Shown in pieces: positions 1 through 8,025 of a stretch of DNA of 64,000 nt; position 1 is the stretch's first letter, and each line of letters opens with the position of its first letter. The notes beneath the pieces were generated by a model. That model was not told where the DNA came from, did not search any database, and saw only the letters and a program-made list of their open reading frames with translations. The stretch is taken from NCBI RefSeq assembly GCF_013346665.1, contig NZ_JABVBB010000021.1, forward strand, positions 372,001 to 436,000, read 5' to 3'. Source of the stretch: Sulfitobacter maritimus (GTDB taxonomy: Bacteria > Pseudomonadota > Alphaproteobacteria > Rhodobacterales > Rhodobacteraceae). The translations under genes were made by a program, and so were the position numbers.

Positions 1-7
1 GGTCGCT

Positions 8-631
8 TCAGTCCAGATCAATCCGGCGACTGCGCAGCCGTTGTCCCGCAGGAGAGGCAAGGAAAAGCGCGGTCTCAACTGACTGATCGGCTTGCCCTTC
101 TGGCACGGTCACAGTGTAGAACCGAATGCCGCGCGGGCCAAAGACCTGCGCCAAAGCCTCATTCGCGGCGGCAACGGCGGCGATCATGCCATGCGCGCTC
201 AGCGCCAGCGGCTGCTGAGAGCGCTCAAGCACGGAGACAACGGCCCCCTGCCCTGCGGCCAGCCCGCGCCCCAACGCCCGCATCAGCGCCGAGAGGCCGC
301 GTATCTGCGCGTCTATCCCTTGGGCCTGTGTGTTGGACCACTCCAGCGGCATCAGGTTCAGCACCATATGCAGCGGCGTGTCTCCCCATGTCTGGCGCAA
401 CGGCTCCAACCGCGCGACCGGGTCTCCGACAAGTGCGAGCCCTTCGATCTTGTCAGGTGCGGCGCCCACAACCTTGGCCAGCCCGGACGGATCACTGTCC
501 ATCGCGATCACGTCCGCCCCGAGCCCAGCGGCCCGCTCTGCCAGCGCAGGCCCCGGTCCATGTGAGGCGGATAGGATTGCGAAAGTCGCATCCTGCGCAA
601 GGCTATCGGGAAGAACCGGGGTTTGTATCAT
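8..631 (-). CDS. SDR-like Rossmann protein, probably not catalytic
   Basis: A 207-residue protein with the overall pattern of a short-chain dehydrogenase: a hydrophobic strand and glycine-containing turn near residues 18-30 (ILSASHGPGPA), an acidic end to the second strand (AMDSD) and a C-terminal GIRFYTVTVP strand like the GIRVNxVxPG of SDRs. The usual TGxxxGIG nucleotide loop is altered to SASHGPGP. The region where SDRs carry Tyr-x-x-x-Lys reads AHGMIAAVAAANEAL, with neither residue. It is also shorter than the usual 240-260 residues. I therefore infer a degenerate, possibly non-enzymatic SDR. It lies 60 bases downstream of the dGTPase-like gene on the same strand and may be co-transcribed. 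No substrate can be proposed. Confidence 0.7.
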   Translation of the reverse strand: MIQTPVLPDSLAQDATFAILSASHGPGPALAERAAGLGADVIAMDSDPSGLAKVVGAAPDKIEGLALVGDPVARLEPLRQTWGDTPLHMVLNLMPLEWSNTQAQGIDAQIRGLSALMRALGRGLAAGQGAVVSVLERSQQPLALSAHGMIAAVAAANEALAQVFGPRGIRFYTVTVPEGQADQSVETALFLASPAGQRLRSRRIDLD

Positions 632-691
632 GGATCACCTATTGAACGGGCCAGAGATAGCATGACCCCCATACCAACGAAAGCACCGCAT

Positions 692-1849
692 CTAACGGAA
701 ATCGCGCAGGTCACTGCCGAACAAACGGGCATGCTCCTGAAGCGCGAAGCGGTCGGTCATCCCAGCGATGTAATCCGACACCATCCGCGCCAGCGTCACA
801 TCATCCTGTGCGGCTTCCACCGCATCGGCCCAATGGCGTGGCAGGAGGTCAGGCCGCGATAGGAACAGCGGAAAGAGGTCCTTGACCACTTTGGTCACCT
901 TCTCACGCTGCTCCATCACCGACGGTGCGCGGTACATGCGGGTAAAGAGAAACTCGCGGATTTGCCGCAGATCGCGCCAGACCGGGTCAGAGAAACGGAT
1001 CACCGGGCGGCCCAGATGCCGGATGTCGTCGGGCGAGCGCGCCCCGGAGGCTTTCAGCAATCCCGCCGAGGTTTCGATCACGTCGCTCACCATCACGCCA
1101 AAGACCCGCCGCAGCGCCTCATGCCGACGGCGGTAGGAATCGGTATCGGGGTATAGACGGTCAACCTCGGCATAGGCGGGGCCGACCATGGGCAGTTCTG
1201 CGATCTCGGCCTCGGTGAACAGCCCGGCGCGCAGCCCGTCGTGCAGGTCGTGGTTGTTGTAAGCGATGTCGTCCGAAAGTGCGGCCACCTGCGCCTCTGC
1301 GCTGGCGTGGGTGTGCAGTTCCAGATCATGCCGCGCGTTGTATTCCGCCAAAGCATGGGGCAGTTCACCCACCACCGGGCCATTGTGTTTGGCAATGCCC
1401 TCCAGCGTGTCCCACGTCAGGTTCAGCCCGTTAAACTCGGCATAATGGCGCTCCAGCGCGGTGACGATCTTGATCGCCTGTGCGTTGTGGTCAAAGCCGC
1501 CATAGGGCTGCATCAGCGCATGAAGCGCGTCCTCTCCGGTGTGGCCAAAGGGCGTGTGGCCCAGATCATGGGCCAGTGCCACGGCCTCGGTCAGTTCGCC
1601 ATTCAGACGCAGCGCCCCGGCGATGGTGCGGGCCACTTGCGCGACCTCAATCGAATGGGTCAGACGGGTGCGAAAGTAATCGCCCTCATGCTCCACAAAG
1701 ACCTGCGTCTTGTGTTTGAGCCGCCGAAAGGCGGAGGCGTGGATAATACGGTCTCGGTCCCGCTGAAAGCAGGAGCGGAATGTGCTTTCCTCCTCGGGCA
1801 CCAGCCGTCCCCTGGCGGTGTCCGGATCGGAGGCGAAATCTGCGCGCAT
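692..1849 (-). CDS. dgt: Deoxyguanosinetriphosphate triphosphohydrolase-like protein
   Basis: A 385-residue HD-domain nucleotide hydrolase of the dGTPase family, which splits dNTPs into nucleoside and triphosphate. The family hallmarks are visible: FRRLKHKTQVF near residues 41-51, TRLTHSIEVAQVAR with the first metal histidine at 65, and the HD pair at 94-95 inside LAHDLGHTPFGH. The length fits the shorter proteobacterial dGTPase-like group rather than the roughly 500-residue E. coli Dgt, so substrate preference is open. An AAGGA lies about ten bases before the ATG. The gene is divergent from erpA, about 100 bases away, so the two promoters share that gap. Family assignment is firm; dGTP specificity is not. 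Confidence 0.92.
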   Translation of the reverse strand: MRADFASDPDTARGRLVPEEESTFRSCFQRDRDRIIHASAFRRLKHKTQVFVEHEGDYFRTRLTHSIEVAQVARTIAGALRLNGELTEAVALAHDLGHTPFGHTGEDALHALMQPYGGFDHNAQAIKIVTALERHYAEFNGLNLTWDTLEGIAKHNGPVVGELPHALAEYNARHDLELHTHASAEAQVAALSDDIAYNNHDLHDGLRAGLFTEAEIAELPMVGPAYAEVDRLYPDTDSYRRRHEALRRVFGVMVSDVIETSAGLLKASGARSPDDIRHLGRPVIRFSDPVWRDLRQIREFLFTRMYRAPSVMEQREKVTKVVKDLFPLFLSRPDLLPRHWADAVEAAQDDVTLARMVSDYIAGMTDRFALQEHARLFGSDLRDFR

Positions 1850-1946
1850 TGCGGCTGGTCCTTTTTCGCGGTCCTTGTGACCTGTCCTTACGCTTTCTAT
1901 ATGTTAGGTGAAGACAGAAGAAAACCGATGCATCGGAGCCCAGCAG

Positions 1947-2270
1947 ATGAACCTGCCCCCCAAAGTCACCCCCCGCGCGTTTGAACGGCTTGCCGAGATC
2001 GGGGCCGCAGACGAAGGCAAAGCCCTGCGCATCGCTGTCGAAGGCGGCGGATGCTCGGGCTTTCAGTATGAGATCGCCCTTGATGAACCTGCCGAAGACG
2101 ATCTGGTCTTGGAAGGATCGGGCCAAAAGGTCGTGGTCGACAGTGTGTCGCTGCCATTTTTGGCGGACGCGGTGATCGACTTTACCGAAGAGCTGATCGG
2201 CGCACGGTTTACCATCGAGAACCCCAACGCCACGGCGGCCTGCGGCTGCGGTACGTCCTTCTCTATGTAA
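1947..2270 (+). CDS. erpA: Iron-sulfur cluster insertion protein ErpA / HesB-IscA family
   Basis: A 107-residue A-type Fe-S carrier that passes clusters to apo-enzymes. All three conserved cysteines are present: one in GGGCSGFQYE and two in the C-terminal ACGCGTSFSM. The ATG at 1947 was chosen because GGAG lies nine bases upstream and the protein then begins MNLPPKVT, as family members do. An in-frame GTG at 1908 would add 13 unrelated residues. The gene is divergent from the dGTPase-like gene and ends 14 bases before the convergent 353-residue unknown gene. ErpA and IscA are hard to separate by eye; no isc or suf genes are adjacent, which slightly favours ErpA. Confidence 0.9.
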   Translation: MNLPPKVTPRAFERLAEIGAADEGKALRIAVEGGGCSGFQYEIALDEPAEDDLVLEGSGQKVVVDSVSLPFLADAVIDFTEELIGARFTIENPNATAACGCGTSFSM

Positions 2271-2284
2271 GATGGGGATCTCGC

Positions 2285-3346
2285 CTATTGCGCCTTCGCT
2301 CGGGCGAACCCTTCGAAAAAGGCGTCGAACCGGGGGCTTGAGCGTTCGGCAGAGATCAGGATGGCATGGCTGTCTGGGCTAAGATAGGACAGCACACGGG
2401 GTCGCATCCGGTCCCAGTCGGCGCTTCGCGCGGGTCCCATATCGCGCAGACAAACCGCCAGATCGCGCAGGGCGCCCCCGATGGCACGGTCTTTGTGAAA
2501 CCGTATCGCCCCCGCCGGCACCCGGTGATGCAGCACCGCCCGCCCTGCGATGCGGGAGGCCCAGCCGGTGACGAGCCATTCGTGAAAAACATCTTCCTGT
2601 GAGGCGCCGTAATCGGCCCTGATCTGACATTCTCCATGCGCTTTCGCGACCGCGGCTTCCCAAAGCGGGCTGGGCGTGGCCTTGGCAAAGCGGAGCGCGG
2701 CACAGACTTCGGCCAACAAGTCCATATCTTGGTCAAGAAACGCAAGCAGGCCGGTGTATTCCAAACTGATCAATGCTGCCGGCGGCAGATCGGGGTCTTG
2801 GCGGCCATAGTCCGACAGGTAATAGACAATATGCGTTAGTTCATAGGCAGCCTTGCGGTTGGGTAGCGCAAACGTGTTGCTGTGTTCGATAAAACGCCGC
2901 AGACGCCCGCCAAGCGCACCGTCATCAACACGTGGCCCGACACCGCGCCGCCGCAGCAACCGCCGCGCTTCGGCACGCTGCAAATCGGACAATTCCGCAT
3001 TGACCAGTCCCGCCCGATCAACCTGATCACAAAGCGCCGCCCCTTGGGTCTGGGGCAAGCCCAAATCCTCCAGATCAAGCACGATTGACAGGATGAACCG
3101 ATAATACTGCGGATAATCGCGTAAGCTCTGGCAGGCTTCGGCGTGGAAACCGGCAAGGGGTGCCAAGCCGGGCTCATTCACCTTCGTTCCGAGAGACGCA
3201 AACATCCCCAACAGTTCCGCATTCTCCTTAAGCCAAAAGACATCTCCCCGCGAACGCCGGCCCGTCGCGACCGCTTCGATCAGTTTTGCGAGGCTGGTAC
3301 CATCCTCCGTGTCCGCTGGTCTAAACCTCACAATATTGGTCATCAT
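2285..3346 (-). CDS. Uncharacterised 353-residue protein, partner of the repeat peptide
   Basis: I do not recognise this protein. It has no signal peptide, no membrane segment and no catalytic motif I can name. It is rich in Leu, Ala and Arg and reads as largely alpha-helical. Notable stretches are FWLKENAELLGMFAS near residues 37-51, an Arg-rich RRLLRRRGVGPR near 128-139, ELTHIVYYLSDYG near 170-182, and HHRVPAGAIRFHKDRA near 270-285. Two adjacent ATGs (3346 and 3343) follow a strong GGGAGG; the second has the better spacing. It starts about 60 bases after the stop of the triple-repeat peptide on the same strand, so the two are very probably one transcript. It may belong to one of the numbered DUF families restricted to Rhodobacterales, but I cannot confirm this. 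Function unknown. Confidence 0.8.
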   Translation of the reverse strand: MMTNIVRFRPADTEDGTSLAKLIEAVATGRRSRGDVFWLKENAELLGMFASLGTKVNEPGLAPLAGFHAEACQSLRDYPQYYRFILSIVLDLEDLGLPQTQGAALCDQVDRAGLVNAELSDLQRAEARRLLRRRGVGPRVDDGALGGRLRRFIEHSNTFALPNRKAAYELTHIVYYLSDYGRQDPDLPPAALISLEYTGLLAFLDQDMDLLAEVCAALRFAKATPSPLWEAAVAKAHGECQIRADYGASQEDVFHEWLVTGWASRIAGRAVLHHRVPAGAIRFHKDRAIGGALRDLAVCLRDMGPARSADWDRMRPRVLSYLSPDSHAILISAERSSPRFDAFFEGFARAKAQ

Positions 3347-3406
3347 AATCCTCCCATATTGAATGCGGACCGCGCAGCGGCCCGCTTTCCTGTGGTCCCG
3401 CCGGGG

Positions 3407-3637
3407 TTACGCCAAACCGGTGGTGAACAAGCCTACCCCGCCGCCGCTGGTCATGCGCGTCTGTCGCCGTTGCAAACCAGTGGTGAACAGCGCCACCCCG
3501 TCGCCACACATCATGTCGCCCCCCTGACGGCAAAGCCCTGTGGTGAACATTTCCACACCATCCCCACAATCCATGGTTCCAGCGGTTGGCAAAGAAGTGG
3601 TGCGGCGGGCGGAAATTCGTGCTGCGTTCAAAGTCAT
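3407..3637 (-). CDS. Small peptide with three FTTGL-ending 20-residue repeats
   Basis: A 76-residue peptide. A GGAGGAG seven bases upstream fixes the ATG at 3637; a TTG at 3652 in the same frame overlaps that site and is rejected. After a basic 21-residue N-terminus come MDCGDGVEMFTTGL (residues 22-35), MCGDGVALFTTGL (43-55) and TSGGGVGLFTTGL (63-75), spaced exactly 20 residues apart, then one Ala. A fainter TTSL at 13-16 may be a decayed earlier unit. Cysteines at 24 and 44 are replaced by Ser at 64; one more Cys is at 36. The linkers between units are Gly-, Gln- and Arg-rich. No signal peptide or membrane segment. The build (basic leader, near-identical repeats, adjacent unknown protein) resembles a modified-peptide precursor or a multivalent binding scaffold, but neither is shown by the sequence. 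Confidence 0.75.
   Translation of the reverse strand: MTLNAARISARRTTSLPTAGTMDCGDGVEMFTTGLCRQGGDMMCGDGVALFTTGLQRRQTRMTSGGGVGLFTTGLA
3413..3574 (-). repeat. Three in-frame coding repeats with 60-base period
   Basis: The repeat cores lie at 3533-3574, 3473-3514 and 3413-3454, each 42 bases with an 18-base linker. On the plus strand the shared kernel reads approximately TGGTGAACA. DNA similarity is strongest over the FTTGL codons and drifts elsewhere, while the protein keeps GV-x-(M/L)-FTTGL, so the peptide rather than the DNA appears to be conserved. Confidence 0.85.
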
Positions 3638-3989
3638 CTTGGTCTCCTCCAAATCAATTTTTGCAATCTAAAGATGTAGCAATCGCATTGATGCAGCCTG
3701 AACGTGTTAGACCAAGATGTTTTTCCCTTCCGCTGTTGTACTGCTGGTTTTGTCCACATTAACATTGGCCTAGAGGATCGCCGAACCCCACCAAAACTTT
3801 CGGGTAACGCGCTTGAAAATAAAATTTACCCACAGGGCTGGGTCAGAACAATCTAGGCAAGCGATTGCTTTAACTTCCCTTTTTACGAGAATCGAATGAG
3901 CCGAATCATCCCAAAGGAGAGGCCGCTTCCACCCTTGCCCCATGCCTTCGTTTGCGCGATAGCGGTCCTGTAGCACGACGGAGGCAAAG
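3638..3989. promoter_or_regulatory. Divergent intergenic region, repeat peptide / xth
   Basis: About 350 bases without a convincing gene. It must hold the leftward promoter of the repeat-peptide pair and the rightward promoter of exonuclease III. It is visibly more AT-rich than its flanks. CGGAGG just before 3990 is the xth ribosome binding site, and GGAGGAG on the other strand serves the peptide. I could not place -35/-10 hexamers with confidence. Confidence 0.4.
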
Positions 3990-4772
3990 ATGAAGATCGC
4001 GAGTTTTAACATCAACGGGATCAAAGCGCGCGCCACGGCTTTGCCCGACTGGCTGGACGAAGCGCAGCCCGACGTCGTGGTTCTGCAAGAGATTAAATCG
4101 GTGGACGAAGCTTTCCCGCGCGAAATGTTCGAAGAACGTGGATACAACGTCGAAACCCATGGTCAGAAGTCCTTTAACGGCGTGGCGATCCTGTCAAAAC
4201 TGCCGCTCGAAGATGTCACGCGCGGCCTGCCGGGCGATGAGGCCGACGATCAAGCCCGCTGGATTGAGGCGACGGTGATGGGCGATGACATGGCGGTCCG
4301 GGTCTGTGGGCTCTATCTGCCCAATGGCAACCCGGTGCCGGGGCCGAAGTATGACTATAAGCTCGCGTGGATGGAACGTCTGCAAGCCCGCGCTGAGGCG
4401 CTTTTGGCTGAAGAAACGCCGTTTCTCATGGCGGGGGATTACAACATCATTCCGCAGGCAGAAGATGCCGCCAAACCCGAAAGCTGGCGCGAAGATGCGC
4501 TGTTCCGGCCAGAATCCCGCGCGGCTTGGCGGCGTTTGGTGAACCTTGGCCTCACCGACGCCTTTCGCGCGCGGACCCAAGGGCCGGGGCATTATTCTTT
4601 CTGGGATTATCAGGCAGGTGCATGGAACCGGAACAACGGCATCCGAATCGACCATTTCCTGGTGTCGCCCGCCTGTGCGGATCGGCTTCGGGATTGTCAG
4701 ATCGACCGTGATGTGCGCGGGCGCGACAAACCGTCCGACCACGTGCCGATCTGGGTTGAGTTAGATATCTAA
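3990..4772 (+). CDS. xth: Exodeoxyribonuclease III
   Basis: A 260-residue AP endonuclease/3'-5' exonuclease of the ExoIII family, acting in base excision repair. It opens with MKIASFNINGIKAR and has the catalytic metal glutamate at 34 (VLQEIKS), the GDYNIIP active-site block near residues 150-156 and the C-terminal SDHVPIW motif with the catalytic Asp-His. Length matches the family. A GGAGG sits seven bases before the ATG. It is divergent from the repeat-peptide operon and converges on the HNH nuclease gene 45 bases downstream. Confidence 0.95.
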   Translation: MKIASFNINGIKARATALPDWLDEAQPDVVVLQEIKSVDEAFPREMFEERGYNVETHGQKSFNGVAILSKLPLEDVTRGLPGDEADDQARWIEATVMGDDMAVRVCGLYLPNGNPVPGPKYDYKLAWMERLQARAEALLAEETPFLMAGDYNIIPQAEDAAKPESWREDALFRPESRAAWRRLVNLGLTDAFRARTQGPGHYSFWDYQAGAWNRNNGIRIDHFLVSPACADRLRDCQIDRDVRGRDKPSDHVPIWVELDI

Positions 4773-4817
4773 CGCGCGGACTCCGTCCTCCGCCCGCCAA
4801 CCGTGTCATCACTGCTG

Positions 4818-5402
4818 TCAGGCTTCGAGTTCGGCGTCCCAGTACAAGAAGTCCATCCAGCTTTCGTGCAGATGGCCGGGCGGAAATTTGCGGCCCATGT
4901 TGCGCAACTCCTCCGCTGCAGGTTGGCGTGGGGGTTTGCGCAGTACCAGCCCGGTGCGGTGCAACGGGCGCGATCCTTTGCGCAGGTTGCAGGGGCTACA
5001 GGCCGCCACGACATTTTGCCAACTGGTCACACCGCCCGCCGCACGTGGCACCACATGGTCAAAGGTTAAATCCCCCTTGGCGCCGCAGTACTGACAGCGG
5101 AATTCGTCCCTTAAAAATAAATTAAAGCGCGTGAAGGCCACGCGCTTTTGAGGTTTAACATAGTCTTTGAGGACGACAACGGAGGGGATTTTGATCACCG
5201 TCGAGGGGCTGCGCACCACATCGTCATACTCCGCTACGATCTCAACCCGGTCGAGCCATTTGGCCTTGATAGCCTCCTGCCAAGGCCAGAGCGATAAGGG
5301 ATAGTAGGATAAGGGCCGATAATCCGCGTTGAGCACCAGCGCGGGGCGGTGTCTCAACGCCGCCGGCTGGCGGGTAAATTCGGTCCTGAAATCGCCGTCC
5401 AT
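4818..5402 (-). CDS. HNH endonuclease family protein
   Basis: A 194-residue protein with a complete HNH nuclease domain at about residues 100-150: a CQYCGAKGD zinc knuckle, then DHVVPRAAGG with the catalytic His, an Asn in SWQNVVAAC, and a second CSPCN knuckle. The N-terminal half (PALVLNADYRPLSYYPLSLW) is typical of a housekeeping HNH protein found across alphaproteobacteria, not of restriction or homing enzymes. No methyltransferase lies nearby. Role unknown; DNA repair or processing is an inference. Confidence 0.85.
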   Translation of the reverse strand: MDGDFRTEFTRQPAALRHRPALVLNADYRPLSYYPLSLWPWQEAIKAKWLDRVEIVAEYDDVVRSPSTVIKIPSVVVLKDYVKPQKRVAFTRFNLFLRDEFRCQYCGAKGDLTFDHVVPRAAGGVTSWQNVVAACSPCNLRKGSRPLHRTGLVLRKPPRQPAAEELRNMGRKFPPGHLHESWMDFLYWDAELEA

Positions 5403-5547
5403 AAGGTCGCGTCCTCTGCCCGTTTACTTTACTATATAACGCGGTTTCGCTCTTGCAAGACAAAGCTGCGCCATGGATTTGCACCGATTAAGTCTGGTAA
5501 ATACGACAGGCGCGTGACAGCGCCGCGCAAATTGTTAAGCTCTGACC

Positions 5548-5991
5548 ATGACCAATCACGCCCTGCCCCATGCTCCGGCCCCGCGCGCGCTGCTCGAAGC
5601 GGCGCTTTATGTCGATGACCTTGACGCGGCGCGGCTATTCTACTGCGATCATCTGGGGTTACAGTTGTTCCAAGAGGTGCCGGGACGGCATATGTTCTTC
5701 GCGCTTGGCCCGTCAGTTCTGCTGATCTTCAACCCGACAGCCACCGCGCAGCCGCCGGGCAATCCGCAGATTCCGGTGCCGCCCCATGGTGCGAAAGGGT
5801 CGGGGCATGTTTGTTTTGCCATGGCGCGAGACGAAATCGCGCAGATGGAAAAGCGGCTGCGTGCCGCCGGGGTCAAGATCGATACGGCGTTTGACTGGCC
5901 AAACGGGGCGCGCTCGCTCTATGTGCGCGACCCCGCTGGCAATTCGGTCGAGTTTGCCGAACCTTGGCTTTGGGATGAGCTGAAGGGTTAA
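5548..5991 (+). CDS. VOC-fold (glyoxalase/bleomycin-resistance) family protein
   Basis: A 147-residue protein of the vicinal oxygen chelate fold. It begins LLEAALYVDDLDAARLFYCDHLGLQL, the typical first beta-alpha-beta unit, and ends with ARSLYVRDPAGNSVEFAEPWLW, where the Glu is the usual metal ligand. It could be a lactoylglutathione-lyase-like or dioxygenase-like enzyme; nothing in the sequence decides. Its last four bases overlap the convergent esterase gene. Confidence 0.85.
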   Translation: MTNHALPHAPAPRALLEAALYVDDLDAARLFYCDHLGLQLFQEVPGRHMFFALGPSVLLIFNPTATAQPPGNPQIPVPPHGAKGSGHVCFAMARDEIAQMEKRLRAAGVKIDTAFDWPNGARSLYVRDPAGNSVEFAEPWLWDELKG

Positions 5992-6653
5992 AGCCCCAGT
6001 TTGTCACGCATAAAGGCCAGTGCGACGCTAAGCCCATCGGGCGCAATGCCGTGGCCGGTGCCTTTCATCACATGGGCATAGACGTCCTGCCAGCCCGCAG
6101 CTTGCAGCGCTTCAGCGGCTTGCGGCAGGGATTGCGGCGGCACCACATCATCGGCGTCGCCGTGTACCAGCAGCACCGGCGGCTTGACCCGCGCCTCCTC
6201 GGCCAGTGCCTCGGGGTTCAGCAAACGACCCGAGAAGGCGACGATACCTGCCACCGCATCCTCGCGCCGGGGCGCCACATGCAGCGACATCATCGTGCCT
6301 TGGGAAAAGCCAAAGAGCACGACCTGTTCGGGCAGCACGTCTTCATCCACCATCAGCGCGTCGAGGAAGGCGTCGAGATCTTCGATAGCGCTCATCATGC
6401 CGCGCATCGATTCCTCTTCGGACGATCCGTCGATCCATGGGATCGGGAACCACTGGAACCCCATCGGCGCACCGGCGCAGGCTTCGGGCGCGTCGGGGGC
6501 GATGAAGAGCGTGTCGGGCAGATGCTCGCTCAGCGGATCGGCCAGCCCCAGCAGGTCAGCGCCATTTGCGCCATAGCCATGCAGGAACACCACAACCGAC
6601 CGCGTGGTGCCAGAGACCGGCTCGCGGCGCTCGGCGTTCAAAACCCGTGTCAT
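5988..6653 (-). CDS. Alpha/beta hydrolase, carboxylesterase/phospholipase family
   Basis: A 221-residue serine hydrolase of the small carboxylesterase (YpfH/acyl-protein thioesterase) type. The oxyanion region is FLHGYGANGADL (23-34). The nucleophile Ser117 lies in GFSQG, Asp168 in HGDADDVVP and His201 in GTGHGI. The start at 6653 was chosen over an upstream in-frame ATG at 6878 because AAGGAAGG precedes it and because it gives an ATGA overlap with the glycosylase gene. It is the last gene of a cobK-alkA-esterase operon. Substrate not deducible. Confidence 0.88.
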   Translation of the reverse strand: MTRVLNAERREPVSGTTRSVVVFLHGYGANGADLLGLADPLSEHLPDTLFIAPDAPEACAGAPMGFQWFPIPWIDGSSEEESMRGMMSAIEDLDAFLDALMVDEDVLPEQVVLFGFSQGTMMSLHVAPRREDAVAGIVAFSGRLLNPEALAEEARVKPPVLLVHGDADDVVPPQSLPQAAEALQAAGWQDVYAHVMKGTGHGIAPDGLSVALAFMRDKLGL

Positions 6654-7282
6654 GACAATCCTTCCTTTTGTTTCAACACCCGGTAGTAGGCAAAGAGCAA
6701 GCGGGCCGCAACCGACCGCCAAGGTGACCATGCGGCGGCCATGGCAGAGAGGTTTTTTGGCGTTGGGCGCGCGGACAGGTCGAACAACACTCTCGCCGCT
6801 TCTTGCAGGGCCAGATCGCCCGCCGGAAAAATATCGCGGCGGCCCATGCAGAACATGACATAGACCTGTGCTGTCCAAGGGCCGATGCCGGGCATCTGTG
6901 TTAACGCTGCAGTGGCGTCGGCGTCCGACATCCGGTGAAGCGCTTCAAAATCGAACGCACTCGCCGCCAAGGCCATGACATAGCGGGCTTTGGGACGGCT
7001 GAGGCCCGCGGCACGCAGCCCATCCTCTCCAGCATCAATCACCCCCGCCGGATCGTCCAATCCTGCCGCCACGAGCCGCGCATGGATTGCTCTGGCCGAT
7101 GCCACGCTGACCTGCTGACCCACGATAATATCAAGCAACCCGGCAAAACCCGGCGGGCGTAAACGCAGCGGTAAGGGGCCGGTCCGCTCAAGTGCTGCGG
7201 CAAAGCGGGGTTCGCTTTGCGCCAGCCACCGCGCCCCTTCGGCCACATCGGCGGCACAGGTGATGGGGGGATGGGCTGTCAT
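6650..7282 (-). CDS. alkA: DNA-3-methyladenine glycosylase II family
   Basis: A 210-residue HhH-GPD DNA glycosylase that removes alkylated bases. The helix-hairpin-helix is LTQMPGIGPWTAQVYVMF (about 128-144) and the catalytic Asp156 lies in FPAGDLALQ. It lacks the N-terminal beta domain of E. coli AlkA, so it is the short single-domain form; the symbol refers to the family. It overlaps cobK upstream and the esterase downstream by four bases each (ATGA), indicating translational coupling. Confidence 0.88.
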   Translation of the reverse strand: MTAHPPITCAADVAEGARWLAQSEPRFAAALERTGPLPLRLRPPGFAGLLDIIVGQQVSVASARAIHARLVAAGLDDPAGVIDAGEDGLRAAGLSRPKARYVMALAASAFDFEALHRMSDADATAALTQMPGIGPWTAQVYVMFCMGRRDIFPAGDLALQEAARVLFDLSARPTPKNLSAMAAAWSPWRSVAARLLFAYYRVLKQKEGLS

Positions 7283-8025
7283 AACTGCGCGACCCAGTTG
7301 AGCATGGCGTCGAGTGACATCAGATGCGGGGCATTTGCAGGATGTGCCGGTCGGTCGATCAGGATAACCGGCAGGCCAAGCGCTAATGCGGCATCGACTT
7401 TAGGCCGGCTGGCGCTGCCGCCCAGATTGCGGCATATCAGCAGGTCGACCGAAAGCGCGTGAAACAGGTCGGTTTCTTGGCGCGTGACAAAAGGCGGGTC
7501 ACCGAAGATCAGATCAACAAAATCATAAGGCGCAGGCCGATCATGGCGGTGAGTTTGGCGCAGCATTAAGCGACTGCCCCGGAACGGGGTGAACTCCGGC
7601 AAGCTGGCCCATCCAGTCGCCGCAAAGACCCGCGCGCCTTTGGGGATCGCTTTTGCGGCGCTCGCCACGTCCGGAGCGGTTGTGATGAGCGGATCATCTG
7701 CAGGCCATGCGGGACGCTCGAAGCTGACAAAGGGCAGACCAAGTGCTGTGGCTGTAGCAAAGCCTGCGTGGCTCAGGGGCGCATCAAAGCTATGGCTCAG
7801 ATCAAGAACAGCATCATATCGGGCCATATCGCGCCGCAGGGCGACACAGTCCTTTGGGTCACGCAGTTCGACAGGCACCGGCATCGGTGTTTGCCCGCGT
7901 GGCGGTTCGGTCATCCAAGCCGTGACGCTATGACCCGCAGCAGTTAGACGCTCGGCCAATTCACGTGCCTCGGCGCTGCCAGCGAGCAGCAAAAGGTTCA
8001 GGGGAAAGGCGCGTGCAGTGGTCAT
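7279..8025 (-). CDS. cobK: Precorrin-6A / cobalt-precorrin-6A reductase
   Basis: A 248-residue NAD(P)-dependent reductase of the CobK/CbiJ family, reducing precorrin-6A in cobalamin ring synthesis. Evidence is the N-terminal LLLLAGSAEARELAERL nucleotide-binding strand-turn, DAVLDLSHSFDAP near the middle, LLICRNLGG and the C-terminal ALGLPVILIDRP. The start at 8025 removes about 114 upstream residues that overlap the divergent MFS gene and have no family similarity. No other cob gene is in the window, so cobK sits apart, as head of an operon with two unrelated genes. Its product supports the B12-dependent ribonucleotide reductase at 38.6 kb. Confidence 0.88.
   Translation of the reverse strand: MTTARAFPLNLLLLAGSAEARELAERLTAAGHSVTAWMTEPPRGQTPMPVPVELRDPKDCVALRRDMARYDAVLDLSHSFDAPLSHAGFATATALGLPFVSFERPAWPADDPLITTAPDVASAAKAIPKGARVFAATGWASLPEFTPFRGSRLMLRQTHRHDRPAPYDFVDLIFGDPPFVTRQETDLFHALSVDLLICRNLGGSASRPKVDAALALGLPVILIDRPAHPANAPHLMSLDAMLNWVAQL

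Noticed and set aside
3413..3574. Regularly spaced repeats as a small CRISPR array
   Set aside because: The spacing is constant and in frame, the spacers are short and similar to each other, and the protein reading is conserved. No cas gene is near.
3770..4160. Leftward open frames upstream of and overlapping xth
   Set aside because: They overlap the real start of xth, have no family similarity and no ribosome binding site.
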